A program made the position numbers and the translations under genes. A stretch of DNA of 64,000 nucleotides from Dryococelus australis (lineage: Eukaryota; Arthropoda; Insecta; Phasmatodea; Phasmatidae). Within the stretch, counting starts at the first letter, position 1, and each line of letters begins with the position of its first letter. The notes under the pieces were generated by a model. That model searched no databases and was not told the origin of the DNA. It was given only the letters and a program-made list of their open reading frames with translations. The DNA lies in assembly GCA_029891345.1 (NCBI GenBank), contig CM056995.1, positions 84,445,895-84,509,894 of the forward strand. Direction: 5' to 3'. Below are positions 53,956 to 62,487 of this stretch, piece by piece.

Positions 53956-54125
53956 GTGGCTGCATATTCAAAGGGGTGAACGATTCGTTCACCCCTATAG
54001 CAGCATATGATTGCCTATTCAAAGGGGGTCGTGATTCGTTCACCCCTAAATCAGCGTATGATTGCCTATTCAAAGGGGTTCGCGATTCGTGACCCCCTAT
54101 ATCAGCGTATGATTGCCTATGCTTT
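53956..54125. repeat. 51-bp tandem repeats with GC-rich palindromes
   Basis: The block ATGATTGCCTAT recurs at 54007, 54058 and 54109, exactly 51 bp apart, with a diverged unit before it. Each unit contains an inverted repeat; the first is a perfect palindrome at 53972-53996 with 12-bp arms AGGGGTGAACGA/TCGTTCACCCCT around one base. They separate BRO copies 1 and 2. Confidence 0.85.
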
Positions 54126-54129
54126 TCTC

Positions 54130-54514
54130 TGACACATTCTCTGATTGCTTATCGCGGATTCGCATACTCGAATATTCTCTCACTCTCTTTCACCTTGAAC
54201 CATGGATTGCCTCCTTCGTCGATAATCACATATACCTCTCTACCGCCATAGATGAATTTGTCGTTTACAATGTTGATGAGCGATTGCATATCTGCGATAC
54301 ATTTCGAAATGTCATCTTGAAATACTTACTCCATGTCGATCGTCTGATAACATTCTTTTAAGCTCGCAAACGACTTTATGTGTATGATACTGTCAATCAA
54401 GTTATGTTTATTCATCTCCGTGATGAAGCAGTTACCTACAGCTTTAATGGGCAACTGCTCTTTCATTACATTATACAGCATTACAGGAGTAACATTGGTG
54501 AGAAAAATAAGCAC
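54130..54514 (-). pseudogene. BRO-family fragment, copy 2
   Basis: The plus strand has GATTCGCATACTCGAATATT followed by CACCTTGAACCATGGATTGC, the Bro-N segment again. To its right is a frame with MKEQLPIKAVGNC that parallels the small frame upstream of copy 3, so the whole unit was duplicated. Broken fossil. Confidence 0.5.
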
Positions 54515-55113
54515 TTACATATTGGGGTATTCTTGTCTTACCTCATCGATACGAGCACGTACTGTACTCATTTGGCATCTGATGACATAGTAACAGATAC
54601 CACCAGTGTAGATGAGAACGAACCGATGATGGTTACCGATATCTTCCGTTGGTGGTAGCACACATTTATCGATAATGTCGTTAGCCACTATAAGCTTCTT
54701 GTTCAAGTCATCCAGTAGCGGTTTGTACTTTTGCTCGATCTTGTACTCGCCGTATTTGCAAATGGACGGCAACACCTCTTTGTACACCCAGTCCCTGAAT
54801 TTTTCAGCTGCTGCCATCTTTGATTTCATTATGAATGCATACAAGCTTCATTCATTGATAAATACGATATGTGGATGTGCACTAGGCAAGGGTCGCAAAT
54901 CGCGACCCTCTAAATTTTCATATGTATTACGATGTTGGCTCTAATGTAGTCGATGATTGCCTGTTTTGTATTCGCATACTCGAGTATGTTCGCAATGTCT
55001 TTAACCTTGAACCACAGATTGCCTTCTTCGTCGATGATCACATACACTTTCTTACAGTCGTAGACTAGTTTACCATTCACGATATCGACGAGCGATTGCA
55101 TTTTATTATACAT
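54515..55113 (-). pseudogene. BRO-family gene, copy 3 (best preserved)
   Basis: The Bro-N domain is visible with YVIIDEEGNLWFKVKDIANI then LEYANTKQAI, the usual W/F-K..D.A..LGY.N..KAI pattern. The following frame has AFIMKSKMAAAEKFRDWVYK then EVLPSICKYGEY, the typical end of the DNA-binding region, and a C-terminal segment with HRFVLIYTGGICYYVIRCQM. BRO proteins of baculoviruses and relatives bind DNA and influence host chromatin. An 8-bp-stem hairpin (54889-54909) lies within. Broken fossil. Confidence 0.7.
54889..54909. other. GC-rich hairpin within the BRO region
   Basis: AGGGTCGC and GCGACCCT form a perfect 8-bp stem around the loop AAATC. It resembles the palindromes in the nearby 51-bp repeats and may mark their original unit boundary. 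Confidence 0.7.
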
Positions 55114-55204
55114 ATGCTTTCTTTAAGCTCAAGCACGACTCGCGAACGATATCAGCGATAAGGCGCTTCGTGATGGGCAACTGCTCTTTAATAGTGTCAC
55201 TCAT
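55106..55204 (-). CDS. Small frame upstream of BRO copy 3
   Basis: A 32-codon minus-strand frame starting MSDTIKEQLPITKRLIADIV overlaps the first codons of BRO copy 3. A related frame (MKEQLPI) precedes copy 2, which suggests that it is a real, duplicated part of the unit and not chance. No function recognised. Confidence 0.35.
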   Translation of the reverse strand: MSDTIKEQLPITKRLIADIVRESCLSLKKAYV

Positions 55205-55249
55205 TTGCAATTTTGTAGTGTCCCCATGGTAGTGTATTAATGCCATCTA

Positions 55250-58200
55250 TAAGAATAAATATTTTATCATCTTCAGGGCTTAATCCTTTTTTTTTCTCAT
55301 CTCAATCATATAGAGTTCATGTTTCTTACTTCTAATAAGATTCATACTTTTGTACAACACTTATTTTTACCAAATAAACACTTTTTGTAGTCACCAAAAC
55401 TAATCTCATTTCTGACTACAGTGTTTTTCACACCCTTTGCTCTTTTTTTTACACCACCCTCCACATTTATTGCATACATTTTCGATTTTAAACCAATAAA
55501 TTATTCCATTATTTTTCCATTACATTCATCTTTCATTTTGCCAATAATCTTTTTGTTAACTAACTGTATACCATATGGGTTATCTTTTCTATAGTCAGAA
55601 GTATCAAAATGGTCAACCATTTCTTTCATATCACTGTAGAAGTCTGGTGTTTTTATATAATAGATGTATGAATCAGTATCTTGTTAGCACAGTACAATAT
55701 TTCCCCCATACCTGGCTTCATTATATTATAGTGAAAATCATACATTATGACTTTCGACAGATCGAGTATACTCATTCCAACATAAATGGGTTTGTTAAAG
55801 CACAGTTGTGTTTTATTCATATGAACTGCAGCCAAAGAGTTAGTAAATATAGTCCTATCTTTAAAGTTTGGGTTAGCCACTAGTTTTTCCATTTGCTTAG
55901 AACTTGTGCACAACCGTATATCAACTCTGTTTCTAATATTCTCTATCGTTTTTCCAAAAACGGAATTGTTCATTAGCCTGTAGAAATATTTTTCAAAGTC
56001 ATTTGTAGACTTTGTTCGCATATTTGTGTTTAGATCAATATAGGACTTGAGCCAATCTGATTGATCAAACTCCAGAACTGTATGGATCTTTTTCAACTTC
56101 ATTCCGAGAGATAGATATTACTTAAGATTTACATAGTGTAATACATATTTTTCTTTACCATCCAGACTAGTCAAGAGTTTGGAGTTTTTTGAACCTTCTG
56201 GAATCTTATTCTCTGGTGCCAATGTCAGATCTTTGTGGAGATCGTGTAGTTCATGTGGGTATTCCAAATCAACTTCCAATATATACCCTTTGCTAGCATT
56301 ATCTTCTATTTTTGTTATATCTATATTTGTATTTCACCACTTAAACCCACCATAGGGCAAATACTGACTCATAGCCCATCCATATAAGTTATTGGTATCC
56401 AGATATGTAATATAAAATATTTCCTTTTGTGCTGTCATAAGCATTCATGTATTTATTATTTGCTTTAGCATATCGCTTAAAATATTGTGAGATTCCACCA
56501 CGAACACATTTTTCTATCATCAAAATCATGTCGTAATCTGTTAATAATTCTAGTTCTATTTTAGTGTGTTTGAGCATAGCATCCCACGCTAACCCTGGGG
56601 CTGTGAAATACCATGCTGGATCTAGCTTATATGTTTTGAGACACACATCTCTAAGATTTTCCATTATATCAGACAATATCAATACATCAGATTTATTATA
56701 TGTTGAATTTTCCCCACACCTCTGTCGAAAATTCGTAATCTTCGTCTGTAATGCCGCATATATTGAGTTTGTTGTAAAATGCATCTTTGGAAGGAAACAA
56801 TGTCTCACAAAATTTTTCAGCACTGTCCATGTTGTCATATGGGTAGACACCTTTTCTTGTAACAAAGTCAAGAAGTTCATTGGAAAAATGTTTACACTTT
56901 TCTCGCAATTGGCTTCAGGAAAGGTTTCTGGAGAGTTTATCGATACTACTAGCCATAAATTTAAATGCGTCAATAAATCTAAGATTTACACCTCCACATA
57001 CGTGCTTTGTAAAAGAATATATATTTTTCTTTGTTGTTGTGAATTAGATCAATCTTATTTTCATCGATGCCAAGATCTCTTATGAATAAATGTGTGTCAT
57101 AGCCAGATAGATTGTGTATAAACACTGGGACAAAACATGGATTTCTATATGATAAGTTACAACCTCTGTGTGTAGCTCCCATAAATTTCCCCGTAAGATG
57201 ATCATGATCTCTCACAGAATCACCATTCAAAGGCTTTTCACAATATGGCAATGGGTAGCTGTATCATAAACAATTTGTTCTTTCTGAGTTAGTGGAAGCA
57301 TTGGTTTTTCATTTGTGTATATATCACCAATAGACTTTGCTTCTTCCATTAGCATTTTAACGAACACAGTAAATGCATCAGACCCTTCATAAGTTACTGG
57401 CGGTTTATAGTAGCCATGTTCGTATTTTACATAGTAACAGATGCTAATAGGCTCATGTTTTTGGTATGGTTTCGTGTAACATTCGTCGGGGTTTGGTTGG
57501 CAAGTTTCGATTTTAGTCAACAAACATTCAAAATCAGCATATATCACAAACGGAACTCTCAAAGAATGATTTTTGTTTTTAAATCCTAATATGTCATTTT
57601 ATACTTTAGATGGTAGTTCAACTCTAACACCATCATGATCTCGACAGTCTTGTTCATAATCTTTTAGCTTATTTACAGAGTAGAAATGTTGCAAACATCC
57701 ATCACATATAAATATTTTGTGATCATTTTTCGTTACTTGTGATGCGACAAGTCTCGAAAGACTTTTTACCCAGCAGTAGTAGTCGTTCTTTTCGTATTTG
57801 ATATAGAGTAGGCTAAATGTGCGTATCCATCTTATTTTTTGTTATTTTTAATGGACAGATTATATATTTCTTACCGCCATTCTCTTCTTCATATGTGTAT
57901 ACATTAATAGAAATTCCACTTCTTTTCTCAAAGTTTGGTATACTCTCCAATTCATTGGAAACTCCAAACCCTTAAGTGCATCATCAAACACATGTTCGTA
58001 AGCTTCGTATTTATTCACTATTTGAGGTGTTTTTTTTTTTTACTTGATGCAATGCTGATAGAACAGACAACAAAAAACATTTTTGATCATTGTTCTTAAC
58101 ACTAATTACCGCCTGCTTAGTTTTATTTTTTCTGGGAGATCAACATAAGAACTGCCCTTGAATGGTACATATTTATTTATTCGCACTTCTAGTTTAAATA

Positions 58201-58938
58201 TTCTGTTGAGTGCCCACTGAGTTCCCTTTGCTTCGAATGCCCCCATCTCAGCTATGATTTTCGATATGCTGTTGGTATAATATTCTTCCAAATTAATCGA
58301 TTTCAGTATAATTTCGTTCTCTGTTTTAAAGGAGCTTTCTACATATTCAATATTCTCACCAATTCCCCTTTTGTACTCAGTGAAGACTTTCATGTTCACT
58401 TTGAGTGATTTTTAATGCTTACTAATTAGTCCCGTGACAGTTTCTTTTACATCGTTAGGAATTGCTTTGGGTATTTGTATGCTTTCACGTTCTTTACAGC
58501 ATAAGTCTTGATCCTACTTTGAAATGCTGTTTCGATTTCTTTTACACTGAATATGGGTGTATACTTATGAATTTTACTTCTTAAGTGACTTCTTATGAGA
58601 GACGGTTTGTAATAGTGGCTACACGTTTCACATTTCACTTGTTTCTCTCGTGTGAACTCCTGTTTTGATAATAAATTTTGTGGCACTTTAAAAATTTCCG
58701 ATGCATTTGTTGGTTCATGTGATTTATTACGTATTGGTGTAAGACCTTTGTGCAATCTACTTTTAAGATGGCTTCTTATGAGAGACGGTTTGTAATAGTG
58801 TTTACAAGTTTCACATTTGACATACTTCTCTTTAGATTTCTTCTTCTTTTTTTCCGCAGAGACACCTTTCTTAAACTTATATGCTTTCCAAACATTACCA
58901 GTTGCGTTAACATTTTTCATTGCCATGGTCGTCATCAT
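55250..58938 (-). pseudogene. Protein-primed DNA polymerase B of Polinton
   Basis: From the N-terminus: two zinc-finger-like repeats (CETCKHYYKPSLIRSHLKSR and CETCSHYYKPSLIRSHLRSK); a conserved lead with WALNRIFKLEVRINKYVPFK then GSSYVDLP; the exonuclease start FVIYADFECLL; HNLSGYDTHLFIRDLG; the region with DPAWYFTAPGLAWDAMLK and RGGISQYFKRYAKANN; and the palm/fingers with YFYRLMNNSVFGKTIENIRN and YDFHYNIMKP. The order and motifs match Polinton pPolB. It would copy the element by protein priming. Broken fossil with several breaks. Confidence 0.88.
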
Positions 58939-59016
58939 ATTAGACGTCGGTAGATTTTTTTTTTCGCTCTTTTATTATTTACAATATTTTATTTTTTACA
59001 CATTCAAAATTTCTTG

Positions 59017-59695
59017 AGCCGCAGGATTGATTGGTTCGTTCTGGTTCGCCACCGCACTGCCTGTGGTTGCGCTCTCGATCGTACATTTGTACAGCTACAA
59101 TCAGCGGTTGATCAAGGAGAGAATCGCCACCAGCATCGCACTGTTGTGGGATTTACAGAGGGCATGCAACTGTCTTCCAGTTTCATGATGCTGCTTTCAT
59201 TCCCAATGAACGGTGTCATGCGAGGCATGGGGCAAATAATAATGTGGTCCATTGTTGACGAATCGCACCACACTAATGGCATGATAAGTCTGTTTAAGCT
59301 ATACGTGGTGGAAAATAGCGACAGCTGTAAATTCAACACGATTGTGGGCTGCACGTGTATTCAACGAGACGTACTTGCATGTATGGTAACCAAAATTGCG
59401 AAAGAAATGGCCCCGCTGTAGGACGGCTTCATCAGTTTGGCGTACAAGGAGTATGCCAACAATGAAGTCTTAATTGGCATATCGAACGTGCAATTGCGCC
59501 AGTACATATGCTACGTTGTCAACAAAACAATTGTCGACATGGGCTACAAAGAACTGTACCCCGTCCACGAAAACCCGTTGCCAGATTTCGAGGTCATGAT
59601 CAACGTGCCTATACACACCAACTTTTTCGAGAATCAAAGCACCGACTACGCAAAAGTTGATAACGGCCATTGGACGTCGGTATGGAACTAATCCC
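59017..59695 (+). pseudogene. Ribonucleotide reductase small subunit, bacterial/viral type
   Basis: Visible blocks: FTEGMQLSSSFMMLLSFPMN; MRGMGQIIMWSIVDESHHTN, with the E..H metal-ligand pattern in the usual G.GQI..WS..DE..H context; a helix region with VQLRQYICYVV; and NPLPDFEVMI then HTNFFENQSTDYAK near the C-terminus. KGMGQI...DESLH and HTNFFENR.TEYSKA are typical of NrdB/NrdF proteins from alphaproteobacteria and some DNA viruses, whereas animal R2 has a different sequence here. The enzyme makes deoxynucleotides with a large subunit, not found in the window. It diverges from the polymerase gene with under 100 bp between them, so it probably belongs to the element. Broken fossil. Confidence 0.75.
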
Positions 59696-60165
59696 AAAAT
59701 GGTTGTTAACGCGTATATGATGCTGATGCTTTTGGCTACGGTCTGTTCCACACACATCGACGATGATGACAACCTCACCAATTATCTCCACAGCGTAGCT
59801 CTAGTGGGTAATGTATTGTGCAGCCCACTGTTTTTGCAATCGTTCAGTTTGTACGAATTGGACATATGGCCACAGTCATACGAATCTTTATCGCCTTCGC
59901 ACGGCGCTATAACACAATGTTCGTACAGTACGAATAGAAGAAGCATTCGAACATTACATTCCACGTGTCTGACTTTATCGATTCGCGTAGGCACAATCAT
60001 ACCGTTTAGGAAGACGTAAATTGTGCGTGTTACAATTAAAGTGTTTAACGGCTTGCTAGCCGTTAAACACGTAAAAATGGTAGTACATGCAAATCCTTGA
60101 CGCTTATGTAAAACAAAATAGAATACCGTAGTATTGTCCACAATCCACCATTCCATCATATGCAA
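59657..60165. other. Overlapping unrecognised frames at the right edge of the Polinton
   Basis: A plus-strand frame (59657-60019, 120 codons) and a minus-strand frame (59782-60165, 127 codons) overlap. Neither has a domain I recognise. The minus-strand one contains IAPCEGDKDSYDCGHMSNSY and is as good a candidate as the other. At least one is probably a shadow. Confidence 0.25.
60041..60070. terminator. Perfect 12-bp-stem hairpin after the reductase region
   Basis: GTGTTTAACGGC and GCCGTTAAACAC pair perfectly around TTGCTA. It lies about 350 bp downstream of the reductase fragment and at the edge of recognised Polinton sequence. It is similar in style to the palindromes in the BRO region. A transcription-end or element-end role is only a suggestion. 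Confidence 0.5.
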
Positions 60166-60239
60166 GATTTATACCATGATTAACATAATCTAAAACTTTT
60201 CCCCTGAAAATCTGAAGATTTAAGATTTTTGTTACCCAG

Positions 60240-60360
60240 GGCACGAGACATTATTCTTCAGAATAATGCCAATGATGTCGGTAGAGCTGACTCGTTCTCC
60301 TCAGGGACGTTCGACAGATGGACACAGTGTAATCCCTCTAGGGATTGGAATTACTCCTCT
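60240..60360 (+). CDS. Exon-like open block of unknown gene
   Basis: A 121-bp open block is bounded by an acceptor (TTTTTGTTACCCAG) and a donor (GTAAGTATTG). It encodes ARDIILQNNANDVGRADSFS followed by SGTFDRWTQCNPSRDWNYSS. It has one leading base and ends on a codon boundary. Composition and splice signals look like a host exon, but I do not recognise the protein and no partner exon is obvious within the window. It is on the opposite strand to Rab14. Confidence 0.35.
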
Positions 60361-61679
60361 GTAAGTATTGTATATTCTTGCTTGTGGCACTGTGGGATAT
60401 CAGTGTTCCCCACACGCCCATACAACCATTGCAATTACATGTGACCATTAAAAAACTCATTATACTCTTTGCTTCTTTGCGGTAAAATTGGCAGGAGAAG
60501 GCCAGTAACTTAAACGCATTGGGGCTACCTGAAATAAATACCAGCATAATTTTTGTCACTGTGTATTTTATTCGGTATCTTTCTACTCACCTCAGTTGAG
60601 GTAACATACACTTGCTTGCTGAGCTAGACCCATCAGTGTGGGGCAAACAGAATAAAAGACACGTGGTCACAATGCTTTAGGTTAAACGAACAAAATCCTC
60701 CCATGCGATGCAAGCACTTTGCTGTACGAGGGGCGGAGTCTCAACGGCAGATAAAACGATGGTTCCTGATAATTACAAAGTTTATTGCTGAAGAAATGAG
60801 TATACAAAAAGTTGATGGGCGCCGAGCATGCTAAACGCGAGTCCCGACTTAACATACTGCACCCCTCGCAAGACTGACTATGAATAACTTGGAAAATGTG
60901 CATACTGGCCTGCTTGGCAGGCTAGCACCCTGTGTGGAACTACTTTCTAAACATCACCCATGCATAAAAAACATTTTGCACTTGCCTTTGGAGATTCCCA
61001 CACATTTATAAAAATAGCCCTTACAAAACAAAATAACATACATGCATAATAACACTATGATATAAGGTGAGGATGGTTACACGTGAGAATTAAAAATATG
61101 GCACATGAAGAAAAACACTTCAAAAGAATATATTAGGGCGTTAACTCTTTAACTGGTGTGTTTATGTGTACACATAATTTGGTGTATCACTTGCATTGCC
61201 GTTAAGTCCTTTAGAAACATAAAACGTAAAATGTGGGATCTCCTTTAATATCACTGCACTCGGGCACTCACTGTGCTTGTGTTACTCCTGTGGCACTACC
61301 ATTGCATACACCTCCATCGCCTGCAGTGTACGGTGTGCACACTTACAGTGTTGCAATGAATCCTTGTTTATTTGGTGTGGTTGGCAAATGGAATTCGGGA
61401 GGGGTTCACTGTATCTGTCAATTGCCCCCCTCCCAATACTATAGAGGCCATTTGCAGCTGCACACCATCACTTGCAGCAGAGGCATAACCTGGCTTCTTC
61501 TTGGCATTGCATAACGCATAATGGTTTCTTGCCATCTCCTTATGCTCCGGAACCACCAGCTGCTACAGATGTCCCCTGCGGTCTTGCTCTCGACATGGCA
61601 TTGGAACACATACGTACATCGTATATCCTGTCGGCAGCTGTCCTTTACACCATGACCGTCGAAGTTGCCACAAGTCAAT
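60361..61679. other. Unassigned region
   Basis: No gene was recognised. Near 61139 GTTAACTCTTTAACTGG resembles a piggyBac-type TTAA-flanked end, and a TTAAG follows about 65 bp later, but the pairing is too weak to call an element. Confidence 0.35.
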
Positions 61680-62487
61680 TTACACACTGTCTTCACTGTC
61701 GCTGCTGCTGTCTTCGTGCACATACTGTTGTCGCTGCTGGTAGCTACCCAGACAGGAGACTACTGGAGGTGATCGGCCACCATCGGGTGACTCCCCAGCT
61801 GTTGTTGGCACTGATTCTCCGCTTGCTGACATGCTCTCCCCACCGACTGTTTGGGGTCGTGACAACAGGCGCCCTATAGTTGGATGGGGCCACTTTCCCC
61901 AGAAGTACTGCACTTGATCCGAGTTCCAGTTTTTGCATGGGGAGCTCGTAGCCACTGTGCTTCAGACACCTTGGTGTCCAACTCCCGACGCTCGCCCGCC
62001 GGCGCCATGATGCCAGGTTGACATTGTGCTTTCTGCACCTGCTCTTCCTGTTCCTCGGGAAGGTTAGCACCTTCCTCACTTGTGCTCTCCTCCAGGAGCT
62101 CCTCCCAACATCGACATCATGCGGCTCTGGTTCACTTGAAAACTTCTCACCATATGCTTCCTGCTCCTCACTACGTGCTTCCAGATCCTCACTACGTGCT
62201 TCCAGCTCCTCACTTACAACTTGCTCTCTGCTTGCTAGAGGTGTTGGGAACATGGTTTCCACTGCATTTCCACCATTCCCACCACCTGTGCCTGTGTTTG
62301 CCTGACACCTGGTGGATGTGGCCTCGTCCGGCATCGATGTTTCTTCGGCATGTGATGGGGGCACTCCTGCAGGATGTACCGGACCAACTTCCCCCTCTCT
62401 CTCTTGTGCGTTCCTTGCTCGGCAGGTGGTGTGCCATCGTGGGGTGTTTGGGCACCGGGAATGTATGAGCATTGCAGAAGCAAGCAC
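61680..62487 (-). CDS. Acidic low-complexity frame, unrecognised
   Basis: The longest frame of the window (247 codons from 62487) starts with a Gly/Ser/Thr-rich part and then repeats SEELEARSEDLEARSEEQEA, a heptad-like acidic stretch. After it the composition turns Arg-rich in this frame, while the neighbouring frame keeps Glu-rich coding character (EEQEEQVQKAQ) and later ends with EDSSSDSEDSV near 61680. This points to one frameshift near 62090 in a real gene, or chance in GC-rich DNA. No domain is recognised; a transposon accessory protein or a host nuclear protein are both possible. Confidence 0.35.

Larger units (their letters stand above)
48552..60070. mobile_element. Broken Polinton/Maverick (adintovirus-like) fossil
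   Basis: About 11.5 kb holding protein-primed DNA polymerase B, retroviral-type integrase, hexon-like major capsid protein, penton-like and PLA2-like segments, a conserved Polinton protein, BRO genes and a ribonucleotide reductase small subunit. Polymerase B plus integrase plus double-jelly-roll capsid is diagnostic of Polintons. The usual packaging ATPase, cysteine protease and terminal inverted repeats were not recognised, so it is probably truncated as well as internally broken (many breaks). Several genes still show long, well-preserved blocks, suggesting moderate age. The ends given are those of the outermost recognised parts. Confidence 0.85.

Noticed and set aside
56564-57085. 173-codon plus-strand frame
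   Set aside because: It is the antisense shadow of the Polinton polymerase B.
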